8,593 nt of DNA from DRVV01 sp964487415 (GCA_964487415.1 CAZAPQ010000107.1:1-8593); one strand, 5' to 3'; numbered from the stretch's first letter, positions 1-5,580 are shown. Program-made: numbers and translations. Notes: generated by a model from the sequence alone, not told the origin.

Positions 1-109
1 CAACCTCTCCTAACTCAACTTCTGGCCTTCCTGAACCAATGTGCAACGGTGTCAAAGCCTCCAAAACCCCTGAAATTATTATTCTTTTTTCGAGTTTTTC
101 AAACACCAA
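1..109 (-). CDS. csm3: Csm3 (Cas7-family RAMP), type III-A backbone subunit, 5' fragment
   Basis: Only the first 36 codons are inside the window; the gene continues past base 1. It would encode the Cas7-family RAMP that forms the crRNA-binding backbone of the Csm complex and cuts target RNA. The translated start (about V-F-E-K-L-E-K-R-I-I-I-S-G, then L-E-A-L-T-P-L-H-I-G-S-G, then E-L-G-E-V) matches the Csm3 N-terminus, where an I-x-G strand is followed by the (G/P)LHIG(S/G)G loop. In known Csm3 proteins the catalytic Asp follows directly after this stretch. Here the window ends on a G, the first base of that codon, which fits GAY but does not prove it. There is no ATG: the start is TTG at 109 or the next codon, GTG at 106, with a full-length Shine-Dalgarno just upstream. 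The gene begins about 15 nt after the csm2 stop, so it is in the same operon. Family assignment is strong; the exact start is open. Confidence 0.85.
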   Translation of the reverse strand, partial: MVFEKLEKRIIISGVLEALTPLHIGSGRPEVELGEV

Positions 110-114
110 TTTTT

Positions 115-122
115 TCACCTCC
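115..122 (-). promoter_or_regulatory. Strong ribosome-binding site of csm3
   Basis: On the minus strand this reads GGAGGTGA, a near-complete match to the archaeal 16S anti-Shine-Dalgarno, preceded by AAA. It is 5 nt from TTG(109) and 8 nt from GTG(106), so both starts are possible. It shows that the short open frame at the left edge is a real gene despite lacking ATG. Confidence 0.85.
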
Positions 123-124
123 TT

Positions 125-670
125 TTACCTTGATTCAACCCGAACCCTCAAACTCAAATTAGAGAATTCCTCCCTACGCTTCAAAGCATTTACAATTTCA
201 TCAGACAAGGCCTTTGGACTCATGAAGAGACCTTGAACCTTCACATGGATATCCAAATTGCGCCCACGAAGCCTTAAAGAAATACTTTCTAAGCTCATAT
301 CCCTATCCTCGACAATTCGACGTATTATCGGCTCTGCAACCATTCTATGCTTCATTGTAGGCTCTTTCTCGCAGTAGTCATAAAGCATCGCCGCATACAT
401 CAAAACCCGCACGAAAGAGTAGGAATTGTTCTCATATTTCTTCAGAAGTTCACGGATCCTTGCAAAAGCCATGAAACCCTTGACATCTCTGCCCATCTGT
501 CTCATAATACAAGCCTCAATATATGCCAGTTGCCTTGCAAGCTCCCCTCTCTTAAACATTTTATAAGCCATTCTGTAAAGGTTCAAAAGCTGCCTGCTGC
601 CCATTCCGGATTCAACGGCTATCCTTGCTAGGTCCTCGCCTTCTCTCATCAAAATTTTTTCTTCCGACAT
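125..670 (-). CDS. csm2: Csm2-like small subunit of type III-A effector, with C-terminal extension
   Basis: 181 residues starting at ATG. Csm2 is the helical small (Cas11-type) subunit that lines the inner filament of the Csm complex and contacts crRNA and target RNA. Residues about 10-105 are almost all helical, with the family pattern: an E-x-L-A-x-x-A segment, a helix containing R-Q-L-L-N-L-Y-R, then I-R-E-L-L-K-K-Y and the closing helix F-V-R-V-L-M-Y-A-A-M-L-Y-D-Y. Position between cas10 and csm3 supports the call as much as the sequence does. Known Csm2 proteins are about 120-150 residues; this one continues for some 75 residues (about 106-181) predicted by eye as helix, strand (L-D-I-H-V-K-V), helix, strand (L-S-L-R-V-R-V), which I do not recognise. 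The start is 2 nt after the cas10 stop, with an SD inside the end of cas10, implying translational coupling. A Cmr5-type subunit is possible but fits the csm3 neighbour less well. Confidence 0.72.
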   Translation of the reverse strand: MSEEKILMREGEDLARIAVESGMGSRQLLNLYRMAYKMFKRGELARQLAYIEACIMRQMGRDVKGFMAFARIRELLKKYENNSYSFVRVLMYAAMLYDYCEKEPTMKHRMVAEPIIRRIVEDRDMSLESISLRLRGRNLDIHVKVQGLFMSPKALSDEIVNALKRREEFSNLSLRVRVESR

Positions 671-672
671 AC

Positions 673-2610
673 CTAATCACCTTTAAACAAGTTATAAACA
701 GAAAAAGCCTCAAGAAAAAGTCCCGTATCAATATAGGATAATATTTTCTCTCCAAAAGTCCACTCAATCGCATTCCGACCCATCTGATGCCTGACAAAAA
801 TCTTAGCCCTATCGGTTCCTAAATTCCGTTTCAAATCACCAGCCAAAACACCTGCAATCTTCCTAAGCTGCGAAGAGGCAACATCGCCACGCCGCATAAA
901 CTTTGCAATCTCCATAATAGTCTCAAGATCGCTCCAACTCCAAGACTTCACCTTGGCAAGCTCGCTTAAGGTAACGTCTGAACCGCCAATAACGGCAAAA
1001 GCAACCCTATTTTTACCATCCTCCTTAGCCCTAGAAAGCAGGTATCCAGCGGACTCCAAACCCACATAAACAGGCAATCTATAAGGGAAAATCGCAACAC
1101 CAGCGGACATGGTGCACTTCCCAGCCATCATCTCTCTAAACTTTAAAGCCATGGCGCGAGCAGCCTCCAACCCCCTTTCGCCGGGTACAAAAGCCAGCAC
1201 ATCGTCACCTCCGGCAAAAACGCTTCTACCACCAAAATAATCCACCAATCTCCCAAACTCGTCACAAACATTTTGTAATAGGTCGCTGAAAGTGGAAAGC
1301 CTTGACGGAGTGTTTGCCTTATTCTGCGTCTTAAAGGCGGCTCCCGCCAAAAACTTGCCAATATTATCCCCGTCAGCCCTTATGCAAGCAACAAAATTGG
1401 TTTTCCGCTTTAAATCATTCAACCATACGCCTTTACCCTCTTCCCTCAAATTCCAACAGAAATCGCATAGCCGTTCGAATCTTGGAGAAGCATCCAACGG
1501 CAGAAGTCTCTGCTCATCAACCTTCACCGCCACAGCTTTACCGCACACATCGCAAACATCCCTGCCCTCGTCAATTTCAACTTTCGGAATTAGGCTTCTT
1601 TGACTCTTTTTCAGGCGCATATTCTCTTGGGCTTTTTCCCAGACCTCCCCATAGGCTTCCTTAAATCTTTCACCGTCCTCCACCACATGGCTAACGGTTA
1701 ATGTAACCCTACGGTCCATCATATCTTCAAAGGCCCTTTTAGCTTCACTTAACACTTCTTCAGCCATTTCCGGAGGTGAAACAGCTAGAAAACTTCCTCC
1801 AGCAGCGTAAAGCAGACACTCAGGCCCTAGCAGGCGGCTAATGGTCTCGCCAGCTGCTTTAGTAGCGGCTTCTATTCGCTTGCTTCTAGTGTTCAAGTCA
1901 GGTAGGCGAAGCGACTCATTAACAAAACTTAAAATTCTATCAGCATCTCCGCTTAAGAGGGCAAAGCTGTAACTTTTGGGGTCATCGCCCCTATACCCAC
2001 CAAGGAATATGCACGTCGCAAAGGCTGCCGTCAATTTAAGATGATTCCAAAGGGAAGCATCGTTTATCGGCCTTCGAGTATCAGCAGGGACAAACCGCAA
2101 CTCAGAACCCCTCAAAGCCTCAAATATACGCCTATAAACCCCAGTGGAATCCTTATGAAAATCCTCCTCAAGGTTTCCAAGTTTACTCAGCAAGGTCTGG
2201 GAAATATAAGCCAACTCTGCAGAGCCCATGCTACGCCTAACAACATCAGAGTTTAAAAGGTGAGTCAACTCCACAGGCGGCGATGGAATATAGGAACCGC
2301 TTTCCGGAGTCTCGCGGCGATCAGCACCTGAAGCCAAGTTATCCGCCAAACAGACAATCTTCTCAACCAAAGTTTTGGGGCGATACTCCTCCCCGTAAGA
2401 AGATCCAACATGATGACGCATGGCATAAACTGCCAATTCCTCGCCCAAGCATGCCCTTACAAACTTGTAAGTATAATAAACATGCTCAGACCAAGGTTTC
2501 CGGTTTGCCCAGCAATCCAATTTTCCAACATCATGAAGTAGAGCGGAAACCCGAACCACATCCAAGTCAACCTTCAAGACAAAGCAGCCCCCATAGGAAT
2601 ATATCCTCAA
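673..2610 (-). CDS. csm1: Cas10/Csm1, large subunit of type III-A CRISPR effector (HD nuclease plus GGDD oligoadenylate cyclase)
   Basis: 645 residues. Cas10 is the signature subunit of type III CRISPR: on target RNA binding its HD domain cuts single-stranded DNA and its Palm domain makes cyclic oligoadenylates from ATP. Visible in order: an HD domain (residues about 20-100) with L-L-H-D-V-G-K (H26, D27), H43, the H66-H67 pair and a L-A-D-N-L-A-S-G-A-D-R segment; a first, degenerate Palm (about 190-310) with only G-G-S; a zinc-binding CxxC...CxxC pair (C353/C356 and C382/C385); a second Palm with R-A-D-G-D-N-I-G (411-418) and intact G-G-D-D (467-470); then a helical C-terminal domain. Both activities therefore look competent. 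It is shorter than many Csm1 proteins (750-850 residues). The start is uncertain: the longest frame opens with TTG at 2610, 14 nt after the upstream stop and without a clear SD. TTG(2577) or TTG(2565) would still leave the HD motif intact. The residue numbers use TTG(2610). Confidence 0.95.
   Translation of the reverse strand: MRIYSYGGCFVLKVDLDVVRVSALLHDVGKLDCWANRKPWSEHVYYTYKFVRACLGEELAVYAMRHHVGSSYGEEYRPKTLVEKIVCLADNLASGADRRETPESGSYIPSPPVELTHLLNSDVVRRSMGSAELAYISQTLLSKLGNLEEDFHKDSTGVYRRIFEALRGSELRFVPADTRRPINDASLWNHLKLTAAFATCIFLGGYRGDDPKSYSFALLSGDADRILSFVNESLRLPDLNTRSKRIEAATKAAGETISRLLGPECLLYAAGGSFLAVSPPEMAEEVLSEAKRAFEDMMDRRVTLTVSHVVEDGERFKEAYGEVWEKAQENMRLKKSQRSLIPKVEIDEGRDVCDVCGKAVAVKVDEQRLLPLDASPRFERLCDFCWNLREEGKGVWLNDLKRKTNFVACIRADGDNIGKFLAGAAFKTQNKANTPSRLSTFSDLLQNVCDEFGRLVDYFGGRSVFAGGDDVLAFVPGERGLEAARAMALKFREMMAGKCTMSAGVAIFPYRLPVYVGLESAGYLLSRAKEDGKNRVAFAVIGGSDVTLSELAKVKSWSWSDLETIMEIAKFMRRGDVASSQLRKIAGVLAGDLKRNLGTDRAKIFVRHQMGRNAIEWTFGEKILSYIDTGLFLEAFSVYNLFKGD
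676..682 (-). promoter_or_regulatory. Ribosome-binding site of csm2 inside the end of cas10
   Basis: AGGTGAT on the minus strand, 5 nt before ATG(670). It overlaps the last sense codons of cas10 (K-G-D) and runs into its TAG stop, so the csm2 start is fixed and its translation is probably coupled to cas10 termination. Confidence 0.8.
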
Positions 2611-2624
2611 AATTTTTAATAAAA

Positions 2625-3281
2625 TTAACCCATCCCATCCTTGGCCCTCCGCGGAAATCTTAAAATAGCCTTAGCAATCCTCAAGCAGCCGAAGCTGTCC
2701 TCCAAATTATAGAAAAGCGGCGTCAAATCCCCATACTTAATGAAATTTCGATAAACCCTACAATAATTCCTGCCTGAAACATCCAAAACAGCCCTTTTAA
2801 TGCCCAAGGCTTTCTCAACCGATTGCTGGGAGTAGCATGGAAGCCTAACGCCCAACCATCTTACCAGCTGGTAAACATCGACATGCCTTTGAATGTCAAA
2901 GATTTCCTCGAAATTCAAACCATAAAGACTCCCACGCCTAGTAACATAACCCAAATCGAACTTGGCGCCATTGTAAGTCAGAAGATAAGAGTCCTTAAAA
3001 GCCACCAGCAACCCGCTAAGTAGTCTCAGCAGATCGGCTTCAGCCTCCGGAGAACCAATAGCTGAGATGGCTAATAAACCGAACTCCCTCATGGGAACCA
3101 CTAGCGAATAATTCACCACAGGATCCTCAGCGTTATAGGGAAAACCATGGGGACTGAAGGTTTCAATGTCGAAAGAAACCACACCTCCCAGCAATGCAGG
3201 GCCAAGGGTCTCCTCGAAAAAACCTTTAAAGGTCATTGGAGACCCGGAATCGCTGAAACCTCGGAAGAAACCCAAGTCCAT
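2625..3281 (-). CDS. DEDDy-type 3'-5' exonuclease (RNase H-fold, PolB-exonuclease/YprB-like) at head of Csm operon
   Basis: 218 residues from ATG at 3281. This start is chosen because a GGTGAT ribosome-binding site lies 6 nt upstream; the frame stays open to a GTG at 3365 (28 more codons), but that stretch lacks family similarity. Expected activity is metal-dependent 3'-5' hydrolysis of RNA or DNA. Exo I is F-D-I-E-T (D38, E40); Exo II is Y-N-G-A-K-F-D (N104, D109); H-V-D-V-Y-Q (D135) follows; and Exo III is Y-N-L-E-D (Y191, D195), the Y-x3-D spacing typical of DEDDy enzymes such as the PolB proofreading domain. The intervening Q-S-V-E-K-A-L-G-I segment also fits RNase_H_2/YprB-like proteins. 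It is the first gene of the operon, 14 nt before cas10. A role in crRNA 3'-end trimming or nucleic-acid degradation is inference from position; a housekeeping repair role cannot be excluded. Confidence 0.85.
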   Translation of the reverse strand: MDLGFFRGFSDSGSPMTFKGFFEETLGPALLGGVVSFDIETFSPHGFPYNAEDPVVNYSLVVPMREFGLLAISAIGSPEAEADLLRLLSGLLVAFKDSYLLTYNGAKFDLGYVTRRGSLYGLNFEEIFDIQRHVDVYQLVRWLGVRLPCYSQQSVEKALGIKRAVLDVSGRNYCRVYRNFIKYGDLTPLFYNLEDSFGCLRIAKAILRFPRRAKDGMG

Positions 3282-3287
3282 CCCTGT

Positions 3288-3293
3288 ATCACC
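3288..3293 (-). promoter_or_regulatory. Ribosome-binding site deciding the exonuclease start
   Basis: GGTGAT on the minus strand, 6 nt before ATG(3281). It identifies that ATG as the real start instead of the GTG at 3365 and implies the mRNA has a leader, so the promoter lies further upstream, within about 3300-3375. Confidence 0.8.
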
Positions 3294-3340
3294 GAAGCAT
3301 AGTATAAGCGCGGGCACTATTACAATCTTACTCGAGCAAA

Positions 3341-3358
3341 ACTCTAATAAAATAGAGT
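3341..3358. promoter_or_regulatory. 18-bp interrupted palindrome, candidate operator in divergent promoter region
   Basis: ACTCTA (3341-3346), a six-base A/T spacer (ATAAAA) and TAGAGT (3353-3358): perfect 6-bp arms. It lies between the exonuclease start (3281) and the regulator start (3405), next to TATA-like sequence on both strands, where a dimeric winged-HTH repressor or activator would bind. Its spacer also reads TTTTAT on the minus strand and could serve as a TATA-like element for the Csm operon. Symmetry and location are seen; operator function is inferred. The neighbouring wHTH protein is the obvious candidate binder. Confidence 0.5.
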
Positions 3359-3365
3359 AACACAC

Positions 3366-3371
3366 TATAAA
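3366..3371 (+). promoter_or_regulatory. Putative TATA box for the wHTH-CARF regulator (also readable on the other strand)
   Basis: TATAAA, with its centre about 26 nt before base 3395. Transcription would begin near 3393-3397 and leave a very short leader without SD before ATG(3405). The reverse strand reads TTTATA and could drive the Csm operon with a leader of about 60 nt. It lies 7 bp from the palindrome at 3341-3358, so a protein bound there could affect both directions. Assigned by spacing only. Confidence 0.45.
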
Positions 3372-3404
3372 CTATCATGTAGGCGAACATCCTTGACGCA
3401 GACC

Positions 3405-4082
3405 ATGTGGGAAATGCCAAACTATCAAGAAGCAGTATCAACGGCAAATGGAAGGAAAATCCTTGAAGCCTTAGCCATACATGGAGGAACAGCAGCCTTC
3501 TCACAAATAGAAAAAACATCTGGAGTTAAGGGATCGGTCCTCACACATCACCTCAACAAGCTTCAGAGACTAAAAATAATCGAAAAAGAAGTTAAGGGAA
3601 CCTACCGCCTAGCATACAAGACACCATTATGCTTCATATACGCTTCAAGAACCAAAATCCCCATAGCCTACCTCGGCCTTCTAGGAAGGAAAAACTCCAG
3701 AGAAGAACCGGAACCCCAAGTCGCCATAGAACTCCTAAAAAGGGAAAAACTACATCCAAGCCTAGCCTACGTTGTAACCTCTCCAGAGGCCCTAAACGAG
3801 TGGAAAACCCTCAAACCACCATACCAGTGGATACTCTGCTACGAGGACGAAATAATAAACATAGACGCCGTGAAAAACAAAGTACTGCCACAGCTCACAA
3901 GCCTCCTAAAAGAGTACATAGTAATAATGGACTGCACATCAGCCACAAAACCCGCCACCATAGCCTACTACGAACTCGCCCAAACCTACCAAATCCCCCT
4001 CATATACGTATACGAAGAAACAAAAGAACTAAAATGGCTAATCTCAAAAGAAACAATAAAAGAAAAACTTAACCTAGCATAA
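3405..4082 (+). CDS. Predicted CARF-domain transcriptional regulator with N-terminal winged HTH
   Basis: 225 residues from ATG(3405); TTG at 3393 in the same frame would add four. Residues about 12-72 form a winged HTH: N-G-R-K-I-L-E-A-L-A helix, A-F-S-Q-I-E-K-T-S-G, recognition helix around S-V-L-T-H-H-L-N-K-L, and a short wing. The rest (about 84-212) looks like a Rossmann-type CARF domain: strand I-A-Y-L-G-L-L-G, helix, strand L-A-Y-V-V-T-S-P-E-A, a D-E-I-I-N-I-D-A-V segment, then I-V-I-M-D-C-T-S-A-T-K-P (D176, T178, K182) followed by helix and strand I-P-L-I-Y-V-Y. CARF proteins carry D-x-T-G-G-T-K-x at that place; here S-A replaces G-G but D, T and K remain. CARF domains bind cyclic oligoadenylates made by Cas10. 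No HEPN or other nuclease domain follows, so a regulator is expected. In Csa3 the CARF domain comes first; the order here is reversed. It is divergent from the Csm operon. The wHTH is sure, CARF probable. Confidence 0.75.
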   Translation: MWEMPNYQEAVSTANGRKILEALAIHGGTAAFSQIEKTSGVKGSVLTHHLNKLQRLKIIEKEVKGTYRLAYKTPLCFIYASRTKIPIAYLGLLGRKNSREEPEPQVAIELLKREKLHPSLAYVVTSPEALNEWKTLKPPYQWILCYEDEIINIDAVKNKVLPQLTSLLKEYIVIMDCTSATKPATIAYYELAQTYQIPLIYVYEETKELKWLISKETIKEKLNLA

Positions 4083-4146
4083 TCAAAATGCCAAAAACGC
4101 CCTCATTAACAGCCGGATTAACTCAACATTATAAACCCACAAAACT

Positions 4147-4166
4147 AGAGAGCCCCCATTCTCTCT
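4147..4166. terminator. Small hairpin between convergent genes, possible terminator
   Basis: AGAGAG (4147-4152), an eight-base loop and CTCTCT (4161-4166) in the 92-bp gap between the regulator stop (4082) and the phosphoesterase stop (4175). The position is right for a bidirectional terminator. No long T-run follows on the plus strand, and archaeal termination relies mainly on such runs, so the call is weak. Confidence 0.3.
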
Positions 4167-4174
4167 GTGAGTAG

Positions 4175-4843
4175 CTACTTCACCTCCAGTATCACGGGCA
4201 TTACGCCATCCTCGGTTATTATGAGTAGGCCTATTGTTGGCTTTGTAAGGATGGGCGGAATTGGATCTATAGGGCTTCCTGGGCATACATATAGCCTGCC
4301 GCCATCTTTGCGTATAAACGGCCTATGATAGTGCCCTATAACCAGCACGTCAAAACCATGCCCATCAGCCATTGCCCTCGCCCTATCCGTCACCCCGAGA
4401 ATCCATGACAAACCAACATCATGCACAACGCCTATCCTATAGCCGCCAACCTCGCAGAAGGCTATTTCAGGAAAAGCCTCCATAACCTCAGGAGGATCCG
4501 TGTTTCCATAAACGGCTATCACCGGCGCAATTTCCTCCAGTTTCGCAATAACCCCGGGATCCACCACGTCGCCCGCATGGATTATCAGGCTCACATTCGC
4601 CCTTGCCAAAAGCCCAACAGCCTTCATAAGCCTAGCCTCATTATCGTATATGGGAAGGTGGCTGTGGGTGTCGGATATCAAGCCCACAACAACCGCATCA
4701 TCTCCAATCTGCGGCAGCTCAGACTCAACAGCCGGCAAATCGTAAAAGGCATAAAAAATAACGAAGACGGCAAAAACAACCAGAACAAGCAGTAAAAGCG
4801 CCAATGCAACACGCAATACCCATCTAAAGCCCAAACGATGCAC
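4175..4843 (-). CDS. Membrane-anchored YfcE/MJ0936-type metallophosphoesterase
   Basis: 222 residues from GTG at 4843, the only start in this frame before the hydrophobic N-terminus. Residues about 8-34 form one long transmembrane segment after a basic R-W-V-L-R stretch, which predicts that the catalytic domain faces outside. The metal-binding set of calcineurin-like phosphoesterases is complete: D58-x-H60 in I-S-D-T-H, G-D92 in H-A-G-D, G-N114-T-D, H141 in V-V-H-D, and G-H171-Y-H173; the C-P-G-S-P near the end matches the family's N-P-G-S motif. YfcE and MJ0936 are soluble phosphodiesterases active on artificial phosphodiesters; the physiological substrate is unknown, and the membrane anchor is an addition to the usual compact form of about 165-185 residues. 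A TATA-like box lies 26 nt upstream of the GTG with no SD, so a leaderless mRNA is likely. Convergent with the regulator, divergent from the exporter; no evident CRISPR link. Confidence 0.9.
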   Translation of the reverse strand: MHRLGFRWVLRVALALLLLVLVVFAVFVIFYAFYDLPAVESELPQIGDDAVVVGLISDTHSHLPIYDNEARLMKAVGLLARANVSLIIHAGDVVDPGVIAKLEEIAPVIAVYGNTDPPEVMEAFPEIAFCEVGGYRIGVVHDVGLSWILGVTDRARAMADGHGFDVLVIGHYHRPFIRKDGGRLYVCPGSPIDPIPPILTKPTIGLLIITEDGVMPVILEVK

Positions 4844-4865
4844 CCAACACCAACAAGGGGCTATA

Positions 4866-4872
4866 ATATAAA
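4866..4872 (-). promoter_or_regulatory. TATA box of the metallophosphoesterase gene
   Basis: TTTATAT on the minus strand inside an A/T-rich run. Its centre is about 26 nt before the GTG at 4843, the normal archaeal TATA-to-start-site distance, so transcription should begin at or next to the start codon (leaderless). Confidence 0.55.
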
Positions 4873-4874
4873 AA
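4867..4874 (+). promoter_or_regulatory. Putative TATA box for the LysE-family exporter
   Basis: TATAAAAA on the plus strand, overlapping the box for the opposite gene. It would place the start site near 4896, giving a leader of about 35 nt before the proposed ATA start at 4931 and including a four-codon ATG reading frame (4913-4927). A second A/T element at about 4893-4900 is an alternative. Confidence 0.35.
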
Positions 4875-4930
4875 TAAGTTATGCAAAATAATCATTAAAA
4901 TTGAATCATTATATGTGGCAGGGATAAACC

Positions 4931-5545
4931 ATACTAGAAGCGCCAGCGCTTTTCCTGCTTGGCTTCATTGTCGGGCTTAGCGGTGCAGTTATCCCCGGGC
5001 CCCTGCTGGCCTTTGTAATCTTCGACGCTGCCAGAAAGCATAGGGTTACAGGCCACTGGATCATCGCCGGACACGCCATATGGGAAGCTCTAATAATCCT
5101 CCTAATCCTCCTCGGCCTCGGCAAAGCCATGCTACAATATAAGCCTCCAATCTACATTATAGGCGGAGCCGCCCTAACCCTCACGGGCCTCCTCATGATC
5201 AAAACCAGAGAAAACAGCATTAAAATTGAAACCTCAAGGTTAAACTCATCCCTGCTGGGCGGAATCTTCTACACAGCCTTCAACCCCACCCAGCCCCCAT
5301 GGTGGGCCTCAGCCGGCCTAGCCCTACTCCTACAAGGCTACGAGCTCATGGGAAACCCTGGAATAGTCACAGTGACAGCCGGCCATTGGCTTGCAGACCT
5401 AGCCTACTACAGCCTAGTCTCACACCTAATCTGCAGGTATGGAAGATTCTTCATTCCAAGACAAAGACAAATAACATTAATCCTCGGAGCCTTCGTAATA
5501 CTGCTCGGCGCCTACTTCACAATTAACGGGCTAATCAGCAGCTAA
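4931..5545 (+). CDS. LysE-family transporter, apparent non-canonical ATA start
   Basis: 204 residues if begun at ATA(4931). LysE/RhtB-family proteins are inner-membrane exporters of amino acids or small solutes; the substrate here is unknown. The N-terminus reads (M)-L-E-A-P-A-L-F-L-L-G-F-I-V-G-L-S-G-A, then V-I-P-G-P-L-L-A, the family signature G-L-x-G-A-x-x-P-G-P, followed by G-H-A-I-W-E-A, I-Y-I-I-G-G-A, an A-F-N-P-T-Q-P-P-W-W loop and further helices, about six membrane segments in all. The signature lies upstream of the first in-frame ATG after the stop (5129). Between the in-frame TAA at 4925-4927 and that ATG there is no ATG, GTG or TTG. ATA at 4931 sits exactly where family members have Met before L/I-E-A. 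A recent point mutation or sequence error (ATG to ATA), or loss of an upstream start through the TAA, are alternatives; starting at 5129 would remove the first two helices. The stop is 35 bp from the convergent gene's stop. Confidence 0.75.
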   Translation: MLEAPALFLLGFIVGLSGAVIPGPLLAFVIFDAARKHRVTGHWIIAGHAIWEALIILLILLGLGKAMLQYKPPIYIIGGAALTLTGLLMIKTRENSIKIETSRLNSSLLGGIFYTAFNPTQPPWWASAGLALLLQGYELMGNPGIVTVTAGHWLADLAYYSLVSHLICRYGRFFIPRQRQITLILGAFVILLGAYFTINGLISS

Positions 5546-5580
5546 CACTCCATCATATCAAAAAGCAGGGCATTAAACCA

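Noticed and set aside
125..670. Cmr5 (type III-B small subunit) instead of Csm2
   Set aside because: Adjacent Cas10 with this zinc/HD layout and the directly following LHIG-type Csm3 fit type III-A better, though small subunits are hard to tell apart by sequence alone.
2283..2663. 126-residue plus-strand frame opposite cas10
   Set aside because: Antisense to the conserved HD domain of Cas10, with proline- and serine-rich composition and no recognisable motif.
3629..4072. 147-residue plus-strand frame inside the regulator gene
   Set aside because: Its translation is full of R, K, H, P and N with no domain pattern. It is an out-of-frame reading of the A/C-rich regulator gene.
4421..4795. 124-residue plus-strand frame opposite the phosphoesterase
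   Set aside because: Antisense to the metal-binding core of a clearly real gene; no RBS or family pattern.
4913..4927. Four-codon ATG frame before the exporter as a leader peptide gene
   Set aside because: Too short to support alone, with no codon bias or hairpin suggesting attenuation; recorded only as context for the odd ATA start.
4909..5130. 73-residue minus-strand frame opposite the exporter N-terminus
   Set aside because: The opposite strand encodes the LysE signature in unbroken frame; this is a shadow.
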